Positions 24,006-31,755 of a DNA stretch of 35,482 nucleotides are shown piece after piece; position 1 is the first letter of the stretch, and each line of letters begins with the position of its first letter. The notes beneath the pieces were generated by a model. The model saw only the letters and a list, made by a program, of their open reading frames with translations. It made no database searches and was not told the origin of the DNA. The translations under genes and the position numbers were made by a program. Origin of the DNA: an uncultured Christensenella sp. (lineage in GTDB: Bacteria; Bacillota; Clostridia; Christensenellales; UBA1750); contig CAJJNQ010000027.1 of the NCBI GenBank assembly GCA_905193155.1, forward strand, positions 1-35,482, written 5' to 3'.

Positions 24006-24968
24006 GTGACCCAATCATCCCGCAAATTTTTGATGACCAATGCGCTTTATGCGTTGATTGCGCTGCTGCTGATCGTGCTGCCGCAGCTGCTGGGTAAAGC
24101 GGAGCTGGAACCGTACAGTGCAGGCTATTGCCTGTACATGGTGCTGGTGGAATTCGGCACGATTGTGCTGCCGACGCTGCTCTTTTTCCTCACGCCCTGG
24201 GGACGCGAGAGCGCGAAGGAAACCTGGGTGCAGAAGCCCACGGCAGCCATTTTGCTGATGATTCCGCTGGCGGTGTGCGCATATTTCTGCATCAACGGCG
24301 TGACGGTGCTGTGGATGCTGCTGCTTCAGGCGTTGGGCTTCGAGAGCATGACGCAGATGGTGCCGCTGCCTGAAACGGGAGCCCAGCTCGGCCTTGGGCT
24401 GCTGGTGATTGCGTTGACGCCGGCGCTTTGCGAGGAATTTTTCTTTCGCGGCGTATTGCAGCCTGCGCTGCACCGACGGATGCACCCGGCAGCGGCCATT
24501 GTGCTGGGCGGATGCCTGTTCGGCTTGGTGCACGGTCAGCTGGCTGCGCTGCCGAGCCATGTGCTGCTGGGCATGGGGCTGTGTTTGGCAGCATATTTGA
24601 CCCGCTCAATTTGGTATACCATTGTCTGGCATTTCATTCAGAACGGCATAGCTGTTGTAATCGGGTATTTCTCGCGCGACATCCTAGCGGCTTCCCAAAG
24701 CGTGACCGGCATGGACAGCATGCAGATGTTTGCGCAGAAGCCGCTGACCATGGCGCTGAGCGGCGGGTTCATGATGGTGATGTTCGGCGCGGCGACGGCA
24801 CTGTTCTTTGTGCTGCTGTGGACTGCGACGCGCAGCCATCGAAAGGAGCCGATTCTGCGCGAGGAAAAGCCTTCTCCGCTGGCCTGGCTGCCGATGCTTC
24901 CGGCGGCGGCCTGCGTTCTCTACCGCTATATCGTCAACGCCATTTCCATTTGGGGAGGTGGAGCCTGA
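24006..24968 (+). CDS. CPBP (Abi/CAAX-like) family intramembrane metalloprotease
   Basis: A 320-residue multi-helix membrane protein with the glutamic-type intramembrane protease core. EExxxR reads CEEFFFRG (Glu143, Glu144, Arg148). FxxxH reads FGLVH (His176). HxxxN reads HFIQN (His209, Asn213). The family includes CAAX-processing enzymes and bacteriocin-immunity or maturation proteases; the substrate here is unknown. The start is GTG at 24006, 5 nt after GAGGTGA. The stop overlaps the rlmH start (TGATG), so it is translationally coupled with rlmH. It interrupts the usual htrA-rlmH neighbourhood. Confidence 0.85.
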   Translation: MTQSSRKFLMTNALYALIALLLIVLPQLLGKAELEPYSAGYCLYMVLVEFGTIVLPTLLFFLTPWGRESAKETWVQKPTAAILLMIPLAVCAYFCINGVTVLWMLLLQALGFESMTQMVPLPETGAQLGLGLLVIALTPALCEEFFFRGVLQPALHRRMHPAAAIVLGGCLFGLVHGQLAALPSHVLLGMGLCLAAYLTRSIWYTIVWHFIQNGIAVVIGYFSRDILAASQSVTGMDSMQMFAQKPLTMALSGGFMMVMFGAATALFFVLLWTATRSHRKEPILREEKPSPLAWLPMLPAAACVLYRYIVNAISIWGGGA

Positions 24969-25441
24969 TGCGCGCGGCGCTGCTTTGCGTAGGCAAACTC
25001 AAGGAAAAATACTGGAGGGATGCCTGTGCGGAATACTTGAAGCGCCTGACCCGCTACGGGCAGGTGGAGCTGATCGAAGTGCCGGACGCTCCCGAACCCG
25101 CGCACGCCAGCCCAGGCGCGGATGCGCAGGTGCTGCGCATCGAGGGGGAACGGCTGTTGGCCAAGATTCGCCCGGACGACTATGTGATTGCGCTGGCGAT
25201 TGACGGCAAAAGCTATACGTCGGTCGGTTTTGCGGAGCATGTGGAAAAGGTGATGCTGAAAGGGCGCATGGTGTTTGTCATCGGCGGATCACTCGGTTTG
25301 TCGCCTGAGGTCTATGCGCGGGCCAACGAGCGAATCTCTTTTTCGGCACTGACTTTTCCACATCAGATGATGCGCGTGATCTTTCTCGAGCAGCTCTATC
25401 GCGCTTGCCGCATACAGGCCAAGGAGCCGTATCACAAGTAA
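24968..25441 (+). CDS. rlmH: 23S rRNA (pseudouridine1915-N3)-methyltransferase RlmH
   Basis: A 157-residue SPOUT-class methyltransferase that modifies pseudouridine 1915 of 23S rRNA in helix 69. The SAM-binding knot is FVIGGSLGLS (about residues 103-112). The conserved C-terminus SFSALTFPHQMMRV ... YRACRIQAKEPYHK is intact. The ATG at 24968 shares one base with the upstream stop, and GGAGGTGGAG lies just upstream. A terminator follows directly, then a cluster of DnaA boxes. Confidence 0.97.
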   Translation: MRAALLCVGKLKEKYWRDACAEYLKRLTRYGQVELIEVPDAPEPAHASPGADAQVLRIEGERLLAKIRPDDYVIALAIDGKSYTSVGFAEHVEKVMLKGRMVFVIGGSLGLSPEVYARANERISFSALTFPHQMMRVIFLEQLYRACRIQAKEPYHK

Positions 25442-25466
25442 AAAAAGCCGAAAAATGCGGCTTTTT
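25442..25466 (+). terminator. Terminator of rlmH
   Basis: 9-bp stem AAAAAGCCG / CGGCTTTTT (25442-25450 and 25458-25466), 7-nt loop, the T-run forming part of the stem. It begins at the rlmH stop codon. Confidence 0.85.
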
Positions 25467-25671
25467 CCACAGAATTGACAGAAAAACTGCGTTTTCCCAA
25501 CGAAGATCCCCAGTTGTGCACAAGTTATCCACAGAAAATGTGGATAACACAGTGTGTGCGACTGAAAGGCAGGTTATCCACAATTCCCGCACAAGCCTGT
25601 GGAAAAGCGGGGATTCGCTGTGGATATTGCCTGTGGATTGTGGAAAAAGACGGGGATAAGAATGTGTATAA
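25463..25671. other. DnaA-box cluster (oriC-like region)
   Basis: Within 209 bp there are about ten 9-mers matching the DnaA box TTATNCACA or one to two changes from it. Perfect boxes: 25525-25533 (+), 25539-25547 (-), 25574-25582 (+) and 25663-25671 (-, TTATACACA). Near-matches: 25463 (+), 25514 (+), 25598 (-), 25619 (-), 25632 (-) and 25639 (-). An AT-rich stretch follows at about 25660-25732, as expected of an unwinding element. It also holds an inverted repeat TTTGTA-GTT-TACAAA at 25689-25703. No dnaA or dnaN gene is present. The cluster is solid; whether it is the chromosomal origin is open. Confidence 0.85.
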
Positions 25672-25737
25672 ATCCTGTCAAGAAACGATTTGTAGTTTAC
25701 AAATGATTAAAGATAAAAAAAGAGGAGCTGTGACATC

Positions 25738-26469
25738 ATGAACGTTTGCGTCTATCCCAACGGGGATCTTGCGGCCATTGCAGCGGCGGTGCTGATCGCG
25801 GGACAGGTGGTAGATAAGCCGGGCTGCGTGCTCGGCCTTGCTACGGGTTCCACGCCCTTGCCCATTTATCGCGAGCTGATTGCCATGAGCCATCGCGGCG
25901 TGCTTGATTTTTCCAAGGTGACGACCTATAATCTGGACGAATATGTCGGCCTGGGGCCGGATCATCCCTGCTCCTATCGCCGGTTCATGCAGGAAAACCT
26001 CTTTTCGCAGATCAATCTCCCGGCGGATCACATCCATATCCCCAACGGCCTGGCGGAGGATAAGGACGAGGAATGCCACAATTACGACGCGGCGATTGCC
26101 GCAGCGGGACAGATCGATTTGCAGCTGCTCGGACTCGGCGCGAACGGCCACATCGGCTTTAACGAACCTGCGGCGCATTTTACGACCAACAGCTATTGCG
26201 TCAAGCTCTCGGAGCAGACGCTGCATGACAACCGCCGCTTTTTTGATAAGAATGCGGTGATGCCTACCCATGCCCTGACGATGGGCATCGCGTCCATCAT
26301 GCAGGCGCAGCACATCGTGCTCGTGGCCACCGGCCTTGGCAAAGCGGACGCGGTGCGCCGCATGATCGAAGGCCCCGTCGATCCCATGGTGCCCGCTTCG
26401 ATTCTGCAAATGCACCGCCATGCAACGATCCTGCTCGACGCGGACGCGGCTTCGCAGCTGAAAAAATAA
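25738..26469 (+). CDS. nagB: Glucosamine-6-phosphate deaminase
   Basis: A 243-residue NagB. It converts glucosamine-6-phosphate to fructose-6-phosphate plus ammonia, linking amino-sugar use to glycolysis. The phosphate loop ATGSTP lies at residues 35-40. YNLDEYVGL contains the catalytic Asp67. LGANGHIGFNEP (133-144) carries the active-site His138 and Glu143. Length is normal for the short Firmicute form without the allosteric C-terminal extension of E. coli. The ATG is preceded by GAGGAG at about 11 nt. No nagA is adjacent. Its upstream region is the DnaA-box cluster, so its transcription may be influenced by DnaA. Confidence 0.96.
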   Translation: MNVCVYPNGDLAAIAAAVLIAGQVVDKPGCVLGLATGSTPLPIYRELIAMSHRGVLDFSKVTTYNLDEYVGLGPDHPCSYRRFMQENLFSQINLPADHIHIPNGLAEDKDEECHNYDAAIAAAGQIDLQLLGLGANGHIGFNEPAAHFTTNSYCVKLSEQTLHDNRRFFDKNAVMPTHALTMGIASIMQAQHIVLVATGLGKADAVRRMIEGPVDPMVPASILQMHRHATILLDADAASQLKK

Positions 26470-26481
26470 GGGAGAAAAAGC

Positions 26482-27234
26482 ATGATCCTTTATTTCACCG
26501 GCACGGGCAACAGCCGGTATGTTGCGCAGCGGATTGCGGAGCGTATGGGCGATGAAGCACATTGCATCAATGACAAAATCCGGGAGAAGGACACGCGCCC
26601 GATGAAGGCGGACGGTTCTCTCATCGTGGTTGCGCCGACCTATGCCTGGCGGCTTCCGCGCATTGTGGTGGAATGGTTGATAAAAACGCCGTTCCCCGAT
26701 ACGAAAGAAGCCTGGTTTGTGATGGACTGTGGCGACGGAATCGGCGCGGCGGGGAGATATAACCGGCAGCTTTGTGCGGAAAAAGGCTGGATATACAAAG
26801 GCACGGCGCAGATCGTGATGCCGGAGAACTATCTGGCGATGTTCGGCACGCCGGAGAAGGACGAAGCGGCGCGCATCGTTGCGGCGGCAAATCCCGTGAT
26901 TGACCGCACAGCGGCGCGTATTGCCGCAGGGGAGGGCTTGGAAGAAAAGCCCTCAACGCTGCTCGACCGTATGCTCAGCGGTGCGGTGAACGATGCGTTC
27001 TACCCGTTGTTCGTCAAGGACAAGGCGTTTATCGCCGGAGAGAAATGCACCGGCTGCGGCGCATGTGTGAGGCTCTGTCCGCGGAAGAACATCACGTTGT
27101 CGGGAGGAAGACCGCGTTGGGGCGGCAACTGCACGCACTGCATGGCCTGCATCAGCTACTGTCCTACGCAGGCGATTGAATACGGCAAAAAGAGCGCGGG
27201 CAAGCCCCGCTATCACATCGAAGTGGTGAAATAA
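26482..27234 (+). CDS. EFR1-family flavodoxin/ferredoxin fusion protein
   Basis: A 250-residue redox protein. A flavodoxin-like N-terminal domain has the phosphate-binding loop FTGTGNSRYVAQ (residues 5-16). The C-terminal part carries two 4Fe-4S sites: Cys189, 192, 195, 199 and Cys217, 220, 223, 227. This EFRTP/EFR1 architecture is common in anaerobic Clostridia and supports an anaerobic lifestyle. It probably shuttles electrons to an unknown partner. It follows nagB by only 12 nt and may share its transcript. A strong terminator ends the unit. Confidence 0.9.
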   Translation: MILYFTGTGNSRYVAQRIAERMGDEAHCINDKIREKDTRPMKADGSLIVVAPTYAWRLPRIVVEWLIKTPFPDTKEAWFVMDCGDGIGAAGRYNRQLCAEKGWIYKGTAQIVMPENYLAMFGTPEKDEAARIVAAANPVIDRTAARIAAGEGLEEKPSTLLDRMLSGAVNDAFYPLFVKDKAFIAGEKCTGCGACVRLCPRKNITLSGGRPRWGGNCTHCMACISYCPTQAIEYGKKSAGKPRYHIEVVK

Positions 27235-27269
27235 AAAGGACGCTCCAAAGCACTTTGGAGCGTCCTTTT
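27234..27269. terminator. Bidirectional terminator between convergent genes
   Basis: 13-bp perfect inverted repeat GGACGCTCCAAAG / CTTTGGAGCGTCC (27238-27250 and 27253-27265), flanked by AAAA on the left and TTTT on the right. It can therefore terminate both the EFR1 gene and the minus-strand gene at 27282. Confidence 0.92.
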
Positions 27270-27281
27270 GGAATACAAGAA

Positions 27282-28085
27282 TCAATGGCGCGGCACAGCG
27301 CCGTAAAAGTGCGGAATCAGCATATCCTCAGGCATATCCAGCCCATGACTGCCCAGCCCGCCGTCGATGGGGTGACAGCCGTGGTCGGGCGCAAAGGCAA
27401 GCAGCGTGTCATGCTGCGTCCAGTGCTGCTTGACGAGCCGGGCAAAGCGGTCGAAGGCCGCGGCGTTGTCCCGCAGCGCTTGCAGCGACTCCGGCGCTTC
27501 CGGGGAGAAGCGATGCATTGTTGCATCGTAATTGCCGTTGTAAATCACGATTAAGTCGTATTGATCCTCGCATATGAGTGCCTCGGCGCGAGCATTGACT
27601 TCCTCTACCGTGTCATAGAGGAAATAGTCCATCGGCCGATCGAGAAAGATCTTGGAGATGCTGTCGCCGCAGGTGGAAACGATGGCGGGCTTGCGCCCTG
27701 CACGGATTGCGGCGTCAAAGAGCGTATCGCAGGTCAGCACGGGCTTTACATACGCCTGAATGCCGTGGACATCCGGCAGAGCGCCGGTGTACATCGAAGC
27801 GAAACACACGGGCGTGACCGAAGGCATCACCGACTGCATCGGCAGAGCCAGCGGCGCGTGCCGCAGCACGGGCAGAAACAGATCGGTATAGTGCGCAAAG
27901 AGGTGGTGCGCAATCGCGTCGGGATTGTAGAGCAGCGCACGATCCGCTTTGCGGCCGGAAAAGGCATCTGCAGCCAGCTGCTCCAGCGCGGGATTGCCGT
28001 CTCCGGCGCATTTCGGCGGGGCAAAGCCCAGAATGCGCGCTACTGAAGGCGCTACGGAAGTGATGCAGGTGGAGGCATGAAACAT
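27282..28085 (-). CDS. Alkaline-phosphatase-superfamily (type I phosphodiesterase/nucleotide pyrophosphatase-like) protein
   Basis: A 267-residue protein with features of the alkaline phosphatase/phosphodiesterase superfamily. SVTPVCFASMYTG (about 89-101) would hold the nucleophile, probably Thr91. It is followed by LPDVHGI, a pattern typical of type I phosphodiesterases. A late APDHGCHP motif supplies metal-binding Asp-His. It is shorter than most family members, lacks a signal peptide, and is probably cytoplasmic. The substrate is unknown. I chose the ATG at 28083-28085, which has AAGGAGGG 7 nt upstream. It lies downstream of galT on the same strand, across 171 nt with no gene. Confidence 0.7.
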   Translation of the reverse strand: MFHASTCITSVAPSVARILGFAPPKCAGDGNPALEQLAADAFSGRKADRALLYNPDAIAHHLFAHYTDLFLPVLRHAPLALPMQSVMPSVTPVCFASMYTGALPDVHGIQAYVKPVLTCDTLFDAAIRAGRKPAIVSTCGDSISKIFLDRPMDYFLYDTVEEVNARAEALICEDQYDLIVIYNGNYDATMHRFSPEAPESLQALRDNAAAFDRFARLVKQHWTQHDTLLAFAPDHGCHPIDGGLGSHGLDMPEDMLIPHFYGAVPRH

Positions 28086-28256
28086 GATAAAACCCTCCTT
28101 ATAATCCATCCGTCAGTGAAGAATCAGCACAAGCAACCAGTGCCATCCGGTCGGCAGACGCGATGATGACATAGAGGGGAGGAATTACGCAGGATTTTCC
28201 GGAACCTCTTCCAAGGGATATTCCCTTAAATCACGACGATTTACCTTTTGAAAGGG

Positions 28257-29783
28257 TCAAGTGCGGGCAAAGCCCACGGAAGAAAGGAAACGGATGAAGC
28301 CCTTGCGTCCGGCGTCGTTCTGCTTGTAAACGCCTGCGTCCATCAGCACGCGCGCACATTTATCCGCTACGCCCTGACGGAGTACTTCCGCAGCGTTATC
28401 GGGAGTGATGGTGGTCTTGCTGCGCAGCGCGTTGATCCAGGGGATGTGCTTGTAGAGCGGCGTATCGGGATCAACGTGGATTTCTCCTGCGCCGGTGATG
28501 ATGCTCTCCAGCGCATGCAGCTCGTTCTTGAGCCGTCCGGGCAGTATGAACAACCCCATGACCTCGATCAGGCCGATGTTTTCCATCTTGATGTGGTGCA
28601 GATCCGCATGCGGGTGGAAAATGCCCATCGGGTGTTCCACCGTGGTGCGGTTGTTGCGCAGCACCAGATCGAATACATAGTTTTCGCCCTTGCGGCGCAG
28701 GATGGGGGTGATGGTGTTGTGCGGCGCATCGGTGTAGCTCAAGATATTCAGGCTTTCGTCGTTCCACTGCCGCCAGGCGGTGAGCGCCTTTTCCGCCACG
28801 TCAATCATGCGCTGCGGGTTGCGGCCGGTCAGGCGCAGCGTGCTCATCGGCCAGTCGAGAATGCCGGCAGAAACTTCATCGTCCGGACTGTGCAGCGGGA
28901 TTTCGATGGGCGCTTCCGTCATCGGGAAAACATAGCGGCCGCCCTGGAAATGATCGTGCGACAGAATCGACCCGCCCACGATGGGCAGATCCGCGTTTGA
29001 ACCGATGAAGTAGTGCGGGAACTGGGACACAAAGTCGAACAGCTTTTCAAACGCCGTCCGGTCAATGCGCATGGGCTGGTGCTTTTCGTTGAACACGATG
29101 CAGTGTTCATTGTAGTAAAGATACGGGGAATACTGGAAATGCCACGCCTCGCCGCAGAGCTTGAGATCCACAAAACGGTGGTTCTGGCGCGCGGGAAAAC
29201 CGGCGCGGCCCGCATAACCGGGGTTTTCCACGCAGAGCATGCAGGGCGGGTAGCTTGCGCTCTTGGCAAGACGCGCCGCCGCAATGTCGCGGGGATCCTT
29301 TTCCGGCTTGGAAAGGTTGATGGTGATGTCCAGGTTGCCCACCATCGTCGGCGCCTTGTATTGAATGTTGCGGGCGATGTCGTCCACACGGATGTAGTTG
29401 ACGTCGCGGCAGTATTGATAGAACCAGTCGGTGGCGCATTGCGGTCCTTCCGCGTTGTAGCGGTGCATGAATTCGCGGCAGACCTCTGACGGACGCATCG
29501 TCAGGCATCCCATCAGCCGGGCAGAGAGCGCGTCGCGTTCCCCCTGCGTGTCCGCGCAGACGCCGCGCGCCACCGCGTCCGCAATCAGAGGAGTCAGATA
29601 CGGTGTCGCCGTCTCGGGAAGATCGTTGATTTCTTCGATTTCATAGGGCCGGTACGGCTCGGCGGGCGCATCCAGCTTCAGCACATCTAAAAGAAGGTTG
29701 CGGCAAAAGGGAAGGTCCTGTTTGCAGATCAGAGACTTGCGCAGCGCAAACGCCAGCAGCCCTTCCAAAGGATGATTTGCCAT
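28257..29783 (-). CDS. galT: UDP-glucose--hexose-1-phosphate uridylyltransferase, class 2
   Basis: A 508-residue GalT of the Firmicute class-2 type, the Leloir enzyme exchanging UMP between UDP-glucose and galactose-1-phosphate. Diagnostic stretches are LSHDHFQGGRYVFPM (centre) and GIFHPHADLHHIKMENIGLI with GLFILPGRLK (C-terminal half). The start ATG at 29781-29783 has GGAGG 8 nt upstream. An ATG 6 nt earlier would leave only 2 nt of spacing. It diverges from galK across 199 nt. No galE or galM is in the window. Confidence 0.95.
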   Translation of the reverse strand: MANHPLEGLLAFALRKSLICKQDLPFCRNLLLDVLKLDAPAEPYRPYEIEEINDLPETATPYLTPLIADAVARGVCADTQGERDALSARLMGCLTMRPSEVCREFMHRYNAEGPQCATDWFYQYCRDVNYIRVDDIARNIQYKAPTMVGNLDITINLSKPEKDPRDIAAARLAKSASYPPCMLCVENPGYAGRAGFPARQNHRFVDLKLCGEAWHFQYSPYLYYNEHCIVFNEKHQPMRIDRTAFEKLFDFVSQFPHYFIGSNADLPIVGGSILSHDHFQGGRYVFPMTEAPIEIPLHSPDDEVSAGILDWPMSTLRLTGRNPQRMIDVAEKALTAWRQWNDESLNILSYTDAPHNTITPILRRKGENYVFDLVLRNNRTTVEHPMGIFHPHADLHHIKMENIGLIEVMGLFILPGRLKNELHALESIITGAGEIHVDPDTPLYKHIPWINALRSKTTITPDNAAEVLRQGVADKCARVLMDAGVYKQNDAGRKGFIRFLSSVGFART

Positions 29784-29814
29784 GCCCATGTCCTCCTTGT
29801 GTTTTGTTGCCTCT

Positions 29815-29844
29815 ATTATACCGCGCGGAAGATAAAATGTGTAA
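29815..29844 (-). promoter_or_regulatory. galT promoter
   Basis: Minus strand: perfect TATAAT (29815-29820) with a poor -35 TTACAC (29839-29844) at 18 nt. Confidence 0.5.
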
Positions 29845-29896
29845 GGAATTTTGTTGTGAGCATATGGAATTATGTTGGGAACACCATAAGGATCGC

Positions 29897-29926
29897 TTGA
29901 CGCAGAGCGTCTGCCCGTTGCATAAT
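29897..29926 (+). promoter_or_regulatory. galK promoter
   Basis: TTGACG (29897-29902), 18-nt spacer, CATAAT (29921-29926), 57 nt before the galK start. Confidence 0.6.
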
Positions 29927-29941
29927 AGCAGTAGAGAATCC

Positions 29942-29960
29942 ACGCGCGATTTTCGCGCGT
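29942..29960 (+). promoter_or_regulatory. Inverted repeat in the galK 5' leader
   Basis: 8-bp perfect arms ACGCGCGA / TCGCGCGT with a TTT loop, about 10 nt after the likely transcription start and just before the ribosome binding site. It could be an operator or an RNA hairpin; no bound regulator is identifiable. Confidence 0.5.
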
Positions 29961-29982
29961 AAAGAAATACGGAGGCATGGAG

Positions 29983-31272
29983 ATGTTTGACGAAAAGAAC
30001 CTTGCCGCGAAACTGAGTACCGAAAAGGCCAAAGAAGAGTTCCACCTGCTCTACGGCGGCGGAGAAGATGTGGCGCAGGAAGAGGCCGCGCGCTATACGG
30101 CGCTGCTTTACGACTATGTGCGCTATTTCGGAAAGAACGGCGCAGAGCCCGTGTTCTTCTCTTCTCCCGGACGCACTGAGATCATCGGCAACCACACGGA
30201 CCACAACAGCGGCCTTGTGCTGGCGGCGGCGGTGACGCTGGACACGCTGGCTGCGGCCGCACCTACGGACGACGGCATCATTACGCTTTACTCCGCGGGC
30301 TATGCCAAGCCCTTTATCGTCGATACCCGCGACCTGGACAAAAAGGATGAGGAAAAGAACACCACCTTTGCGCTGATCCGCGGCGTGTGCCGCAAGCTCA
30401 AGAATATGGGCTATACCATCGGCGGCTTCAATGCGGCGGTGACTTCCCGCGTGCTGGGCGGTTCCGGCCTTTCTTCCTCGGCAGCGTTTGAAGTGCTGCT
30501 GGTGTGCATCTTGGACGGCCTGTACAACGATTCCATCATCGACGGCGTGACCCGCGCCAAGATCAGCCAGTGGGTGGAAAACGAGTATTTCGGCAAGCCC
30601 TCCGGCTTGATGGATCAATCCGCCTGCTCCATCGGCGGCTTGGTCGGCATTGATTTCAAGAATGCCGACCCCAAGATCGAGGCCTATTCCTTTGATTTTG
30701 AGGCGCGCGGTTTCAATGTCGTGGTGCTGGCGACCAACTCCAGCCACGACGATCTGACGGATGAATATGCGTCTATTCCAGCCGAGATGAAGGCCGTTGC
30801 GGCAGCGCTGGGCGGCAAGGTGCTGCGCCAGTTCAAGGTGCAGCAGCTCATCGAAAAGCTGCCTGAGGTGCGCGAGAAAACCTCTGACCGCGCGGTGATG
30901 CGCGCGCTGCACTACTACGATGAAAACGAGCGCGTCAAGGCGTGCTATCAGGCCATCGAGGAGGGCAATCTGGACGCTTTCCTGCAAAACGTCATTTTGA
31001 GCGGCGAATCCAGCTGGAAGATGCTTCAAAACCTCTATGTCGGCGGCAAGTGCGAGCAGAGCCTGGCGCTGGCCTGCGCGCTGTCCGAGCGGATGCTCAA
31101 GGGCAGCGGCGCATGGCGCGTGCATGGCGGCGGCTTTGCCGGGACGATCCTCGCCTTTGTGCCGCACTATAAGCTCGATGCATACGTTCAGCAGATGGAC
31201 GCGGTGTTTGGCAAGGGCGCGTGCACGGTGCTGGGCATCCGCCCCGTGGGCGCGAAGAAGGTTGAGCTGTAA
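29983..31272 (+). CDS. galK: Galactokinase
   Basis: A 429-residue GHMP-family kinase that phosphorylates galactose to galactose-1-phosphate. The galactokinase signature GRTEIIGNHTDHNSG lies at about 63-77. The GHMP ATP loop is LGGSGLSSSAAFEV. GKPSGLMDQSAC supplies the catalytic Asp region. A C-terminal WRVHGGGFAGTILAF motif is present. It is about 40 residues longer than E. coli GalK at the N-terminal end. I chose the ATG at 29983 because GGAGG (29971-29975) is 7 nt away; an ATG at 29977 is only 1 nt from it. The stop codon touches the tsaE start, so the t6A genes are probably read from the galK promoter. Confidence 0.95.
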   Translation: MFDEKNLAAKLSTEKAKEEFHLLYGGGEDVAQEEAARYTALLYDYVRYFGKNGAEPVFFSSPGRTEIIGNHTDHNSGLVLAAAVTLDTLAAAAPTDDGIITLYSAGYAKPFIVDTRDLDKKDEEKNTTFALIRGVCRKLKNMGYTIGGFNAAVTSRVLGGSGLSSSAAFEVLLVCILDGLYNDSIIDGVTRAKISQWVENEYFGKPSGLMDQSACSIGGLVGIDFKNADPKIEAYSFDFEARGFNVVVLATNSSHDDLTDEYASIPAEMKAVAAALGGKVLRQFKVQQLIEKLPEVREKTSDRAVMRALHYYDENERVKACYQAIEEGNLDAFLQNVILSGESSWKMLQNLYVGGKCEQSLALACALSERMLKGSGAWRVHGGGFAGTILAFVPHYKLDAYVQQMDAVFGKGACTVLGIRPVGAKKVEL

Positions 31273-31755
31273 ATGACGGCGGTGACGACACATTCTACCG
31301 CGCAGACCGAAGAGGCGGCGGCGGCGCTCAGCCCGTATCTGAAGGACGGAGACGTGCTGCTGCTCCACGGCGGTCTGGGCGCGGGAAAGACTGCCTTTGT
31401 CCGCGGATTGGTGCGCGGTCTGGGTGGGGATGAAAACGAGGTTTCCAGCCCCACCTTTGCGCTGATGAACCAGTACGAGGGGCGGCTGACAGTGTATCAC
31501 TTCGATCTCTACCGGCTCGGCGGGCCGGACGAGGTCTATGACCTGGGCTTTGAGGAGATCTTCTGCGGCGGGCACGGCGTGTGCGCAGTGGAATGGAGCG
31601 AGGTCGCAGGCGATCTTTTTAAATCGATGCGCACGATTGACGTCACCCTTTCGGGGGAGGACGAGACGCGCCGCATTGCGGTGGAGGGAATTCATGATCT
31701 TCCTGACTTTGGACGCATCGTCCAGTTCGGCGTCGGTGAGCGTGACGAAGGATGA
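31273..31755 (+). CDS. tsaE: tRNA t6A biosynthesis ATPase TsaE
   Basis: A 160-residue P-loop ATPase needed to regenerate the TsaB-TsaD-TsaE complex that makes threonylcarbamoyl-A37 in tRNAs reading ANN codons. The Walker A loop is GGLGAGKT (33-40), followed by the family segments SSPTFALMNQY and YHFDLYRL. The ATG begins directly after the galK TAA. The C-terminal end overlaps tsaB by 62 nt. Confidence 0.95.
   Translation: MTAVTTHSTAQTEEAAAALSPYLKDGDVLLLHGGLGAGKTAFVRGLVRGLGGDENEVSSPTFALMNQYEGRLTVYHFDLYRLGGPDEVYDLGFEEIFCGGHGVCAVEWSEVAGDLFKSMRTIDVTLSGEDETRRIAVEGIHDLPDFGRIVQFGVGERDEG

Noticed and set aside
25442..25737. Calling this stretch the chromosomal origin outright
   Set aside because: No dnaA/dnaN nearby, and plus-strand orientation of rpoBC and fusA-tuf to its left conflicts with an origin here. 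Kept as a DnaA-box cluster.
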